Of a stretch of DNA of 64,000 nt, positions 16,625-25,703 are shown piece after piece. The notes below the pieces were generated by a model. The model was not told where the DNA came from and made no database searches. It worked only from the letters and a program-made list of their open reading frames with translations. Source of the stretch: Paenibacillus pabuli NBRC 13638 (GTDB lineage: Bacteria; Bacillota; Bacilli; Paenibacillales; Paenibacillaceae); the NCBI RefSeq assembly GCF_001514495.1, contig NZ_BCNM01000001.1:682001-746000 (forward strand), written 5' to 3'. The stretch's first letter is position 1. Each line of letters begins with the position of its first letter. A program made the translations under genes and the position numbers.

Positions 16625-17957
16625 ACCAGGGGGATATGTTGAGTTGATCGCTTTGGCCAAGGCCAGAGTCGTGCCAGTGACAGGCCGTGTACTGATCCCT
16701 TACCAAGCGGAATGGGGGGCGGCCAACCAAGCCATTGATATGGCTGACACTTCCGAACGTTTGAAGGAAAGCGGCCTGCAGGTTGATGAATTGGAGCTGG
16801 CATCCGAAACTGGGGCGACTGTGGTCGGGTACCGGGTAACAAACGGTTCTGAAAAGGCTGCTGCTTCAGCAGTTACCGACAGTTACACAATTGAAGCACG
16901 TTACCCAGGACTGCGCGGTAATGATTTTGAATATATGATCCGTGCCAGCTTGGTTGATGCCTCCAAGAAAGAGATCATCATCAGAGATACCAAAGGGATT
17001 TACGACACAGAAACTTTCACAGTTGCCGATAAGGCTGCTGCAGAAGAAGCCCTGAAGAAGTCCAATATGATCCGCTTCAAATCGACAGGTGTTGTTGCTT
17101 GGGCGGACGTGGCATACACGGCGCTTACGGGCGCCGTATCTGGTTCATCGACAATCACGACGTCAGACTGGAGTCGGATCTTTAATCGGGTGGATGGTTT
17201 GACGTTCGATGTGTTCTATCTGCCATCCACGGATGCAGCCGTCCAAGCAGCTGCTAAACAATGGTTGCTTGATCGCCGTACAAAGGCTCGCAGACTTGCT
17301 CAGTTGGTCGTTGCTGGCATTGCATTGGATGACACCGACATTGATAAGCATAATGCCCGTAGCCGAGCTATGAACGCCCGATACATCGTTAACTGTGCCA
17401 TCGCTGGTACACACATTAATGGGAAGACGTACAACTCGGTGCAATGGGCGGCTTGGCTGGCTGGTCTAATGGCTGGTACTCCTGCCAATAGGTCATTTAC
17501 TGGTGTTAAGGTCCCTATGACAGTTGCAGCAATTGACTGGAGCCATTCGGAAGTCATGAAAGGACTAGCGGAAGGCACTCTGATGGCAACTCGTGACGGT
17601 TATGACTACATCATTGAGTCTGCAGTGAATACACTGACCACGATGGGCGCAGGTGAACGTGAAGACTTTGGCAAGATCCGTGTCTCCATGACGATTGATC
17701 AGGTGCTGAACGATATCTATTCCACGGCCAAGAAGTGGAAGGCTAAACTTGACAATGATAAGGATGGCCGGGGCATGTTTATTGCGGCTGTGCTTGAATA
17801 CCTGGCAATCCGCAGGAGCCAAAAAGCGATTGATGAAGGTTATACCTTCACGGAAGATCCGAACAATGTGAGTGACTTCGATTACGCTTATTTCAAGCTG
17901 TTCGCCAAACCGCTCGATGCCATCGAAGCATTCTATATTACATGGGAGGTGGCATAG
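16605..17957 (+). CDS. xkdK: Contractile tail sheath protein (XkdK-like)
   Basis: This 450-residue sheath subunit contracts to drive the tail tube through the cell wall. N-terminal RPGGYVELIALAKARVVPVTGRVLIPYQAEWG and the C-terminal ITWEVA ending match the XkdK/YqbK family, and the length is normal. A TFDVFYLPSTDAAVQAAAKQW segment is typical of phage sheath domains. The presence of a sheath means the prophage is a myovirus-like particle and not a siphovirus. The tube gene follows after 3 nt. Confidence 0.92.
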   Translation: MSIQRVRPGGYVELIALAKARVVPVTGRVLIPYQAEWGAANQAIDMADTSERLKESGLQVDELELASETGATVVGYRVTNGSEKAAASAVTDSYTIEARYPGLRGNDFEYMIRASLVDASKKEIIIRDTKGIYDTETFTVADKAAAEEALKKSNMIRFKSTGVVAWADVAYTALTGAVSGSSTITTSDWSRIFNRVDGLTFDVFYLPSTDAAVQAAAKQWLLDRRTKARRLAQLVVAGIALDDTDIDKHNARSRAMNARYIVNCAIAGTHINGKTYNSVQWAAWLAGLMAGTPANRSFTGVKVPMTVAAIDWSHSEVMKGLAEGTLMATRDGYDYIIESAVNTLTTMGAGEREDFGKIRVSMTIDQVLNDIYSTAKKWKAKLDNDKDGRGMFIAAVLEYLAIRRSQKAIDEGYTFTEDPNNVSDFDYAYFKLFAKPLDAIEAFYITWEVA

Positions 17958-17960
17958 TAG

Positions 17961-18404
17961 ATGGAACGCGAACTAATTGGCCGGAATCTTTCTTGTGAAG
18001 ACGATAACGGGGATAAAGTTCAGACTATCAAGGAAATTGAAGTCACACTGAATCCTGAAACATTGGATGTTGTCCGAGCTCGCCGAATGGCGAAGACAAA
18101 ACAAATCGTAGGTTATGAAATCCCGGTAAAACTGGTCATGTCCAAATTGGAATCCAGGTTGCGTTATCGTCTGTTGGAGGCTTTTAAAGCAGGTAAAACC
18201 ATGTTCCTCGATCGCATCACTGGTTCCTTGGAAGACATGCAAACAGGAAATACGGAACGGGTCCTTCTGACGGGTATTCATATTCACGGTAACATGGACA
18301 TTTTGGTCGCCCAGATCGACAGTAATACCGGAATCGATATTACCCTTGAAGGAACTGCTACAGACTTTGAATTTGTGGAACAGTTCCCGGATTATATGGC
18401 TTAA
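17961..18404 (+). CDS. xkdM: Tail tube protein (XkdM-like)
   Basis: A 147-residue core tube subunit of the XkdM/YqbM family, with KEIEVTLNPETLDVVRARRMAKTKQIVGYEIPVKLVMSK-type content (shown here in part) and a C-terminal ITLEGTATDFEFVEQFPDY segment. It is directly downstream of the sheath. The next tail gene is separated from it by about 1 kb holding an inserted membrane-HEPN gene. Confidence 0.88.
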   Translation: MERELIGRNLSCEDDNGDKVQTIKEIEVTLNPETLDVVRARRMAKTKQIVGYEIPVKLVMSKLESRLRYRLLEAFKAGKTMFLDRITGSLEDMQTGNTERVLLTGIHIHGNMDILVAQIDSNTGIDITLEGTATDFEFVEQFPDYMA

Positions 18405-18471
18405 TAAATACCCCAAAGTCGGAAAACTTGTGGTAATATTATGTAATTGATAATTGACTCGGGGGAAATGT

Positions 18472-19374
18472 ATGATAGTGCGTGTTATAGCCATAATTCT
18501 ATTATTACTTGGAGTAGTACGTTTATTTTTACCAGACTTTATAAGGCTTCCTAACATTAAGATCGATGGCTATGTTCTTTTCTTTATAGTATCAGGGCTA
18601 GTCGTTTGGAATCATAGAAGGCTTGTGGAACTTTATAAGAGAACTGTTCGGTATAAAAATAACATACTCAAAGTTAGCATTATTTCCCTATGTATAACAG
18701 TCATTATTCTAAGAATGTTCTCGGACAACATCCGGTTTGATAACACTTCACTTTACATTTTGGTTTTATTAATAGTCACTACGCTGATTCCAGATTTAAA
18801 AGATCTGTTGCTTAGAATCAAACGATTCAAAAAAGGTGATTTTGAGTTAGAATTGTCCGAAATTGTTCAGGAATTGAAAGATAAAGTTGAAGAGGTTGAG
18901 GAAAAACAGACTAAGAATCTAATCAAAGATAACAAAGAACCAAAGAATGATTCTTTAAACGAAGAAGATGTTGTCAAAGAAGCTCCGGAAGAATATGAGG
19001 TGTCAACAAAAAAAGTTAAAAGGGATCCGTTTGAAGAACAAATAAAAGAACTAATTGATCACCCTGTGCCCCTTATTATCCTCATTTCTTCTGAAATTGA
19101 AAAACGAGTTAGATTACTTGTTCTCAAAGAGAATAACAAGATGTATCTGAACCATAGGGCTGCGATGAAAGAAGCAGTTAATAAAAAAATAATTTCTAAA
19201 GATATATGGATTCTGAATGAGAAGTTCATGAAGATTCGAAACTACGCAGCCCATGGACATAATTCTGCTTTTAACGAAATTGAAATTTACGAAGCCATAG
19301 AATTGGGTTTGAGGATATTGAAATTGTTACCTAAGGAAACACCTCAAACCGAATACCAAGAGCCCCTAAAATAA
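18472..19374 (+). CDS. Membrane-anchored HEPN-like moron protein
   Basis: A 300-residue protein with two or three N-terminal transmembrane segments (about 2-20, 24-43, 62-105), a Lys/Glu-rich coiled linker (about 125-190) and a helical C-terminal domain carrying RNYAAH, an Rx4H motif (R256-H261) of the kind seen in HEPN and DUF4145-like domains, which are often RNases. It is AT-rich and interrupts the tail operon between tube and chaperone. GGGGGA precedes ATG 18472, and a terminator overlaps its 3' end. I infer a lysogenic-conversion or defence function. The HEPN assignment is based on one motif and helical context. Confidence 0.6.
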   Translation: MIVRVIAIILLLLGVVRLFLPDFIRLPNIKIDGYVLFFIVSGLVVWNHRRLVELYKRTVRYKNNILKVSIISLCITVIILRMFSDNIRFDNTSLYILVLLIVTTLIPDLKDLLLRIKRFKKGDFELELSEIVQELKDKVEEVEEKQTKNLIKDNKEPKNDSLNEEDVVKEAPEEYEVSTKKVKRDPFEEQIKELIDHPVPLIILISSEIEKRVRLLVLKENNKMYLNHRAAMKEAVNKKIISKDIWILNEKFMKIRNYAAHGHNSAFNEIEIYEAIELGLRILKLLPKETPQTEYQEPLK

Positions 19375-19387
19375 TAGGGGCTTTTTT
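19360..19387 (+). terminator. Terminator closing the moron gene
   Basis: AGCCCCTA pairs with TAGGGGCT around a 6-nt A/T loop, followed by six T. The 5' arm lies in the last codons of the HEPN-like gene. Late tail transcription must read through it. Confidence 0.88.
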
Positions 19388-19412
19388 GTTAACAAAAAAG
19401 GAGGAACAACCA

Positions 19413-19823
19413 ATGAGTGACAAATTACAGAAGTATCTCGCTGCCGGTACAGAGGCGGCTAAACCTGAACAAATTGAAGTGCCAGTGGACGGGGAAAAAT
19501 GGTCTGTGCGTCGTCTGACCACTATGGACCTGCGCCGCGCTTATGAGGCAGCATATAACGATGATGGCACAGAAAAGGGGTCGTTCAATGACATTGATGC
19601 CATGATCGTAAAAGCCACAGAGCATGATTTCGATTGGAAAAACATTGAACTTCTGAAGGCGTACAATTGCGTGAACAAAAACGAGTTACCGCCACGTATG
19701 TTAAACAACCCTGATCACTATGCTGTGTTGGCCAAGGCGGTTCGTAACTTCCAAGAAACAAAGGAAGAGTTGCTTAAAGAAGCAAAAAACTCATCCGGCG
19801 AGACGGCGAAGCAAGCTGGATAG
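19413..19823 (+). CDS. xkdN: Tail assembly chaperone (XkdN-like, gpG)
   Basis: A 136-residue chaperone thought to coat the tape measure during tail assembly. AAAAAAGGAGG precedes ATG 19413. Its sequence (VDGEKWSVRRLTTMDLRRAYEAAYNDDGTEKG, residues in part) and position before the tape measure match XkdN/YqbN-type proteins. The heptamer A_AAA_AAC at 19784-19790 is in frame to permit a -1 shift near the C-terminus, which would replace the last 11 residues by a 56-residue extension. Confidence 0.82.
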   Translation: MSDKLQKYLAAGTEAAKPEQIEVPVDGEKWSVRRLTTMDLRRAYEAAYNDDGTEKGSFNDIDAMIVKATEHDFDWKNIELLKAYNCVNKNELPPRMLNNPDHYAVLAKAVRNFQETKEELLKEAKNSSGETAKQAG

Positions 19824-19960
19824 CATCCTTTTGGATTAACCAGAAGAAATTACCTTCCGAAGTCTTGCCGTATGAAGTTAATCGGAACAGGCAGTATCAT
19901 TTTTGTTTGGCCGCATCGATGTTGGCCGAAGAAGAAATGAAGAAGCTCAATAAGAAATAG
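19413..19960 (+). CDS. Frameshifted chaperone fusion (gpGT-like)
   Basis: Predicted -1 frameshift product. Normal reading runs to AAC at 19788-19790, then slippage on A_AAA_AAC resumes at CTC 19790 and continues to TAG 19958-19960. The extension reads LRRDGEASWIASFWINQKK and ends in MKKLNKK. The extension frame has no good independent start. This matches lambda-like gpG/gpGT control of tail assembly, where a minor fused product is needed. The frame geometry is seen directly and the use of the site is inferred. Confidence 0.72.
19784..19790 (+). promoter_or_regulatory. -1 ribosomal slippery site A_AAA_AAC
   Basis: The X_XXY_YYZ heptamer is phased to the chaperone reading frame (GCA AAA AAC). 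After slippage the -1 frame stays open for 57 codons and ends 15 nt before the tape measure start. Confidence 0.75.
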
Positions 19961-19975
19961 GGAGGGGTGAAAGAT

Positions 19976-22900
19976 ATGGCTACGGCCAGTAGAATAACCG
20001 TACCTATTGAAGCAAGGGATCTCGTATCTGGTACACTGCGTCGTATGCAGAGCGGGCTTAGAAATACGCAAGACGATGTTGGTGGTCTTCGCCGTGCTGC
20101 AGATCGTATGGGCAGTGAGTTTTCATCGTCCATACATCGTGCAGGGGAGTCAGCGCGTGATCTTGGAGCCCAGGTCGGACGAGCTGCAGACGAAACAAGG
20201 CAGCTCGGTCGTGCTGTGGTCGGGGACTTATTCCGACGGGCACGTTCCAGCGCCGAGAACTTCCGTCGTTCTGTGTCTCGTGCAGATGCTGAGGTAAAGG
20301 GTGTATCTGATGCCCATGTAAGACTACATGCCGACGATCAAATCAGTCCGCTGGTCGATAACATTTCTGCCAAAATATCCGGGCTTGCTGCCCTCGGTGG
20401 TGGGTTGGTTTTGGGTGGAGGCATGTCGGATGCAGTGTTCGGTGGTGTAGGGGATTATTACAAGGAATCTTCACGGCTTGCCCCATACTTATCAACTCAG
20501 CAGCGTTCAGATGTTATGGCCACAAATGACCGATTAGTTGCTCAAGGGCTTATCTCTGATAGAGCCACAGGAGCTGCTGAACTTTCTACCCTTACACCTA
20601 TGGTCCAGGACAAATCTAAGGTTAGCGAAGCCTTCGCGGCCACAACGAAACTACAAGCAGTCATTCCCGATTCCGGATCTGAGGAAATGCAGAGAGCAGT
20701 CACCCAAACAGCTAAAAACTTTAAGGAATCCTATTCGCAAGTTGCTGACAGCATAGCTCATGCTTACATGTCAGTAGGAGATCCCCAAAAAGACCTAGCG
20801 GATACGTTTTGGGAATATAGCCCCTACTTCGCAAGTAGCGGCACAAGCTCAGCTCAAATGAGTAATTTTCTAAGTCAAACGGTAAAAGAAGGGGCCTTTA
20901 ATTTCGACAAGCCGGGCGATTTCTTTAAGGAAGTTTTTGGGGTTAAGGCTCTTAATGCTGACGACATGGCTGATTACTTTGGTGCTCGGGGATCAGGAAA
21001 GAAAGATGCTGCACGACAAGCTGAAGCTTTTGCTGCAGACATCAATTCCGGGGATAAACAGAGAGCCCAGGGCGCGATAGCTGCTTTACTTGCTGATATG
21101 GCCAGCCAAGACCGTAATGAATTGAAGCAGTCATTGACCAAGCTGGGGTCAGCAACGGGTGAAGATAATGCAGACTCAATCTTGAAGACGTATGGCGTTG
21201 CCTTTGAGAAAGCGCCTGACATGACCGGCACGGCTGATAGAATGGTTTCTCAGCAACAAGCATCTGATCCAATGACTGAATACAGACAGTCACAGGCTCA
21301 GATTCAGATGCAAATGCAGGACATTGGCGGTACAATCATGCAAGCCTCCGTCCCTGCAATGAAGGAATTCAATACCTTGTTGACAGATAACAAAGCACAA
21401 ATAGAGGCGTTGGGATCAGGGATCGCAACGGGAATTGGGAAAGCCGTAAGTCTTTATAAGGAATACGACACCTTTTTCAACTATTTAATGATTAGTTTGG
21501 CTGGTGTGCTTGCTCTCAAGGGCACAGTTAGTATGGTGAAGGGAACTAAGAATCTTTACGGTGATGTTACTAGCGCAGGAAAGTGGGCATGGAACAAAAT
21601 TCCCGGCACTCGTAAGTTTGGTGGTGGAGGATCTTCTCCAATCGGCGGATCTGATCTTGTGTCCAGTATGAACGTTAATGCAACTCGTGTTTACGTTAAT
21701 GGCATCATGGGTGGTAACGGCGGAGGAAATAGCAAGAACAGACGTAAGAACAGAAGGAATGGCGGATCAGGTGGATCAAAGTCGAAATCCAACACTTCGA
21801 CCAAAAATACAACCAGAACGGATATTGTGAGCGATAAGAAGTCAAAGCCGCAAACGTCAACGAAGTCGAAAGTTAAAGACGTTTCTGCTAAGACGCCCAA
21901 AACGCCTAAAATTAATCCAAAGCTTGGGCCGGATGGCTTGTTGTCAACGGGTGTAAAAGGTGTCGGTGGCGCAGCTAAAGGTGTCATGAAAGGCCTTGGT
22001 GTGCTTGGCACAATTGCTAATGTTGGTTTCTCGGCTTATGACATGTATGGCACAGCAAAAGAACAAGGTTGGAAAGAAGCCATCTCCACAAAGGGTGGTT
22101 CAACTGTCGGTAGCTTGGCAGGTGGGGCAGTGGGCGGTCTATTGGGATCACTTGTTGGTCCTCTTGGTACAGCTGCAGGTGCAGCGGTTGGTAGTTGGGC
22201 AGGTGAGAAACTTGGTGCTCTTGCTGATTCGAGTGGACTTACTCGTGACATGGTGGAGGGTGTCTCAAATCTTACAGACTCAATCAAAGGATGGATGGGG
22301 TTTGGTCCGAAGGAAGAACCGAAGTCGGTTCCTGTCACGCCTCAGTTGCCGAAAGAAGCTTTTATCTCAACGACCGCATCCACGACGAAGGAAGGCGAAC
22401 AAAAAATCAAGGAAACGATGGAAAGTGTTGTTTCCAATGTACAAAAGAGCGGGCTTAAGCAAGGCCTTACAGATGCAATGAACGAGAGCGGCGTCACTCA
22501 AGCCGCAGATCATATTAAAGATAAATTAGTGAGTATGTTCAAAGGCTCTGAGTCCAAAGAGGCTGAAAGTAACGTCAAAGCCGTTGGTACGGCAGCCAAG
22601 GAAACCGAACAGAAAGCCAAGGATCTGGGCGTTACAACAAAGAATAGCACAAGGGACATTATCAGCGGCAACGGCCAAGCTGCATTAAGTTTTAGTGGTG
22701 TGAGCTCATCGGCCAAAAGCGCGATTGATCTTACTCGGCAACATCTTGAATCGCTCTCTACTGTTTCAAGCAAAGGAAGCACCTGGGGCAGCAATCTGAT
22801 CAGTATGATGGCGGCGGGAATGCAAAGTAAATTCCCGACATTGACAAGTATCGTTTCCAAAGCTGCAGGGGTTATCAAAGATTACCTTGGTTTTAGTTCT

Positions 22901-23284
22901 CCGACCAAGGAGGGACCTGCCAGTAAGTCGGACCGATGGGCGGGGAATTTCGTTTCCATGTTCTCGGATGGGCTACGACCAGATTCGATTCGAGAACGCA
23001 TGAACCAGATTGCTGGGACAATGCGGGACGGTGTGGATGGCATTGAAGGTCCGAATTTGTCCGGCAGTGCCATTCCCGTCCGGACGACTCCGTTGTCTGC
23101 GCAGGCATCCAGTGGAAGCAAGTCTGTAACGATTGGCAATGTCACAATCGATCTCGGAGGGATTGCAGCGGGCATAACAGACTTCCAATCCTTTGCCAAG
23201 GCTCTGACAAGCCCTGAAGGGCGTGCACTGATCCGTGATGTAGCAGGTGAAGAAATATACAAAGCATTGGAGACAGGGGGTTAA
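19976..23284 (+). CDS. xkdO: Tail tape measure protein (XkdO-like)
   Basis: This 1102-residue protein sets tail length and occupies the tube lumen. It has helical N- and C-terminal regions, a hydrophobic stretch around residue 500 (FFNYLMISLAGVLALKG), a basic Gly/Ser/Lys low-complexity linker (about 575-640), and Gly/Ala-rich hydrophobic segments (about 700-750) that may insert into the host membrane. GGAGGGGTGA precedes ATG 19976, and an earlier GTG at 19967 lies inside that site. Length and order are as in XkdO/YqbO. Confidence 0.88.
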   Translation: MATASRITVPIEARDLVSGTLRRMQSGLRNTQDDVGGLRRAADRMGSEFSSSIHRAGESARDLGAQVGRAADETRQLGRAVVGDLFRRARSSAENFRRSVSRADAEVKGVSDAHVRLHADDQISPLVDNISAKISGLAALGGGLVLGGGMSDAVFGGVGDYYKESSRLAPYLSTQQRSDVMATNDRLVAQGLISDRATGAAELSTLTPMVQDKSKVSEAFAATTKLQAVIPDSGSEEMQRAVTQTAKNFKESYSQVADSIAHAYMSVGDPQKDLADTFWEYSPYFASSGTSSAQMSNFLSQTVKEGAFNFDKPGDFFKEVFGVKALNADDMADYFGARGSGKKDAARQAEAFAADINSGDKQRAQGAIAALLADMASQDRNELKQSLTKLGSATGEDNADSILKTYGVAFEKAPDMTGTADRMVSQQQASDPMTEYRQSQAQIQMQMQDIGGTIMQASVPAMKEFNTLLTDNKAQIEALGSGIATGIGKAVSLYKEYDTFFNYLMISLAGVLALKGTVSMVKGTKNLYGDVTSAGKWAWNKIPGTRKFGGGGSSPIGGSDLVSSMNVNATRVYVNGIMGGNGGGNSKNRRKNRRNGGSGGSKSKSNTSTKNTTRTDIVSDKKSKPQTSTKSKVKDVSAKTPKTPKINPKLGPDGLLSTGVKGVGGAAKGVMKGLGVLGTIANVGFSAYDMYGTAKEQGWKEAISTKGGSTVGSLAGGAVGGLLGSLVGPLGTAAGAAVGSWAGEKLGALADSSGLTRDMVEGVSNLTDSIKGWMGFGPKEEPKSVPVTPQLPKEAFISTTASTTKEGEQKIKETMESVVSNVQKSGLKQGLTDAMNESGVTQAADHIKDKLVSMFKGSESKEAESNVKAVGTAAKETEQKAKDLGVTTKNSTRDIISGNGQAALSFSGVSSSAKSAIDLTRQHLESLSTVSSKGSTWGSNLISMMAAGMQSKFPTLTSIVSKAAGVIKDYLGFSSPTKEGPASKSDRWAGNFVSMFSDGLRPDSIRERMNQIAGTMRDGVDGIEGPNLSGSAIPVRTTPLSAQASSGSKSVTIGNVTIDLGGIAAGITDFQSFAKALTSPEGRALIRDVAGEEIYKALETGG

Positions 23285-23287
23285 CGC

Positions 23288-23941
23288 ATGTTGGCGATGT
23301 CTCAAGGGGCCATCCGGCTGACCTTCCCGATCACTCCAGCCGAGGTACAAATTACAACGGGGAATGACGTGGATACATTCCCCGTTATCACCGGACAAGA
23401 GCGTACAGGGAAACCCACTGCCAAGCTGCAGCGGGTTTCTTTTACGACCATTTTGCCTCGTGAATGGCGGGAACTGTGGGAGACGGATAAGAAACAGACA
23501 GTCACCTATAAGCGACCAGAAACCACGTGGCAACTACTGGAGAAGTGGAAGCCAAAGCCTGTTGTATTGAACTTCGATGAACTCTTTTCCCAGACCATGT
23601 TGATCGAGAACATGGAGATCGTTTATAAAGATGGCCAAGGCAATATTCATATCACTATGTCACTGGTTGAACACAAGCCTGTGAAAATCATTTCTTACAG
23701 TAACACGAAGCAACTCCTGAAGCCTGGCGTGATTATAACGAAGTCTTCCAAGAGTCGACCCAATACAACGGCCAAGTCCAGCAAAAAGGACAAAAAGAAA
23801 TCGACCAAAAAGAAGAAAAAAGCTACAGATAAGAAGAAGAGTTCAGCTGCTGCGAAGGAAGCTGCAGATAATGTAACGGGTGATTTTGACTATACTGGTC
23901 GCAAGAGCAAGATTGCGGCGGCAAATAAAAAAATGAAGTAA
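23288..23941 (+). CDS. XkdP/YqbP-like baseplate protein, Lys-rich tail
   Basis: A 217-residue protein at the XkdP position. The N-terminal 150 residues (IRLTFPITPAEVQITTGNDV...FTTILPREW) fit the family. Where XkdP relatives carry a LysM domain, this protein instead ends in a Lys-rich low-complexity region (about 155-190, runs such as KKKKKATDKKK). It probably links tube to baseplate hub. Absence of a recognisable LysM is unusual. The start has few ribosome-site features, GGGGG at 23276 being the best. Confidence 0.7.
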   Translation: MLAMSQGAIRLTFPITPAEVQITTGNDVDTFPVITGQERTGKPTAKLQRVSFTTILPREWRELWETDKKQTVTYKRPETTWQLLEKWKPKPVVLNFDELFSQTMLIENMEIVYKDGQGNIHITMSLVEHKPVKIISYSNTKQLLKPGVIITKSSKSRPNTTAKSSKKDKKKSTKKKKKATDKKKSSAAAKEAADNVTGDFDYTGRKSKIAAANKKMK

Positions 23942-23952
23942 GGGGGTCGGTC

Positions 23953-24933
23953 ATGGACAAATTTGCAGTTGTATACGGAAAGCAAGATGCCAGGGCGGCC
24001 CTTGCTCCTGCTATAACCGATATATCATGGTCTTCTCAACGGGACGAAATTGCGCGTAACATGACTGTTCGGCTGCGTGACATCCCCACGATTAGCGTGG
24101 CCGGTATGCTGATGTGCTTTTCCCATAAGATAGGTAAGTCCCTTCTTCATCATAAGAACCAGTTCTTTCACGGTCCCATTATCGACTTTGAACAAGATGA
24201 ATTTACAGGTGCTTGGGAGATTAAAGCCCGAGAGATTGGTTGGTATTTGGCAAAGAACAAAGGCACCAGACCATACCTGAAGGGCGAAGCAGGATCTGAG
24301 TTGCAGAGGTACATCCAGACGACTGGCGTCGATTTCCGGTGTCCTAATCTCGGCTTTAATCTGGATGAGCGATATGGGACCCTGGCGCATTCTGAGATCA
24401 TCCTGGACGTATTGCAAAAAGCATATGAGCGTAGCGGCTACCGATACCATGTGGATGTTGTCCGGACGGAAACAAATTTTTACCTGCAGGTGGTTCGTGA
24501 GGGCAAGAACGAGGTTGTTCCTATTTTCGTGCCCGAACAAATGGAAGCCAGCAGTGCAGGCTATAACATTGAGGAAACGTACACGGTGGTTACCGCGCAG
24601 AAGTACAAGGATGACAAACTGGCAGCATCTATTACGAAAACCAATGCTGCAGCTTTGAAGACGTTTGGCCGGATGGAAGAGATCATTGAAGTCGAGGAAG
24701 ACGAGAATCCAACGACAGTGGCGACGCAACGGGTAAAGGCGATGTCCAAACCTAAGCAGATCAAGAAGATCACCGTTCGTCATGAAGATCATACTTTGGC
24801 AGGGCTACGGGCTGGCTGGCTCGTGCTGATCAAGACGACGGTGGTCACCAAATGGATCGTGGAGAGCGCCGATACGACCTGGAGCAAGGGCATATTTACG
24901 GTCAAGTTGGTTTTGGAACGGAGGGAAGCGTAA
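23953..24933 (+). CDS. xkdQ: Baseplate hub protein (XkdQ-like)
   Basis: A 326-residue hub protein of the XkdQ/YqbQ, gpD/gp27-like family, with the typical ITDISWSSQRDEIARNMTVRLRD start, SEIILDVLQKAYERSGYRYHV in the centre and a C-terminal TKWIVESADTTWSKGIFTVKLVLE. The hub joins tail tube, spike and wedges. GGGGGTCGG precedes the ATG. Its stop TAA overlaps the next ATG by one base. Confidence 0.85.
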   Translation: MDKFAVVYGKQDARAALAPAITDISWSSQRDEIARNMTVRLRDIPTISVAGMLMCFSHKIGKSLLHHKNQFFHGPIIDFEQDEFTGAWEIKAREIGWYLAKNKGTRPYLKGEAGSELQRYIQTTGVDFRCPNLGFNLDERYGTLAHSEIILDVLQKAYERSGYRYHVDVVRTETNFYLQVVREGKNEVVPIFVPEQMEASSAGYNIEETYTVVTAQKYKDDKLAASITKTNAAALKTFGRMEEIIEVEEDENPTTVATQRVKAMSKPKQIKKITVRHEDHTLAGLRAGWLVLIKTTVVTKWIVESADTTWSKGIFTVKLVLERREA

Positions 24934-25256
24934 TGATGGGTGATGCAATGAAACTTTTACAACAGAAGGTGGCGGGGCATATTGATGCGCGGGATACTGA
25001 GCGTGCAACCCTCCTGAGCTGGCCAACTGCAAAGATTGAGGTGGATGGAGATCCTCATCCCTATGAGTCGGCAAGTCTGGTCTTCGCAGATTACCTGCAA
25101 GAACGGGAAATTGAGGTCACATTTGACGTTGTGGAACCAGAACCAACGATCTTAAAAGGCAAACTCCTGATACCAAGTCCGTTAGAAGTCGGGGATAGGC
25201 TCCTTGTTTCCCGCATGACTGGTCAGCGTTATTACGTGCTAGGAAAGGAGCGTTAG
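24933..25256 (+). CDS. xkdR: XkdR-like baseplate protein (DUF2577)
   Basis: A 107-residue protein with DUF2577 features: LLSWPTAKIEVDGDPHPYESASLVFADYLQ and the C-terminal LEVGDRLLVSRMTGQRYYVLGKER, typical of a small OB or spike-like beta domain. The start overlaps the XkdQ stop. It is placed between hub and wedge genes, as in PBSX. Confidence 0.78.
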   Translation: MMGDAMKLLQQKVAGHIDARDTERATLLSWPTAKIEVDGDPHPYESASLVFADYLQEREIEVTFDVVEPEPTILKGKLLIPSPLEVGDRLLVSRMTGQRYYVLGKER

Positions 25257-25259
25257 TGC

Positions 25260-25703
25260 ATGGATGAGGACGAAACGTTATTCCCGGATTTGGATCTTGA
25301 AGAAGTAGACGTCACCGATTTGGTGGACAACATTCCTTCTGCAACCAAATGGACGTACAAAATGGACTACCGTAACCGCAGGGCTGTTCTGGATGAGTCG
25401 GGGCGTCCAGTGCGGACAACCAGTTATGAGGAATTTCTTGTTGAAACCGCCATGAAGATCATTTGTACCGAGCGATTCCAATATGTTGTATACGGTGCTG
25501 ACATGGGCGTTGAAAAATCAGAATGGCCAGGATGGGAAGACACTGAAATTATCCGCGATATCGAAGAAGCGCTGACGGCTCACCCGGAGATTGAGCAAGC
25601 CGAGGTAACGTCAATGACACGTGTTGATCGGGGTATGGATTTAACCATCCAGATAACGGGTCTTGTAGGCGTCGCCGAACTCAATGAGGTGATCGATACA
25701 TGA
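25260..25703 (+). CDS. xkdS: Baseplate wedge protein (XkdS, gp25-like)
   Basis: A 147-residue DUF2634 protein related to T4 gp25 / GPW. It contains the middle pattern YEEFLVETAMKIICTERFQYVVYGADMGVE (in part) followed by a tail helix and IEQAEVTSMTRVDRGMDLTIQITGL. gp25-like proteins nucleate sheath polymerisation at the baseplate. AAAGGAG occurs 12 nt before the ATG, and the gene overlaps the next by 4 nt. Confidence 0.82.
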   Translation: MDEDETLFPDLDLEEVDVTDLVDNIPSATKWTYKMDYRNRRAVLDESGRPVRTTSYEEFLVETAMKIICTERFQYVVYGADMGVEKSEWPGWEDTEIIRDIEEALTAHPEIEQAEVTSMTRVDRGMDLTIQITGLVGVAELNEVIDT

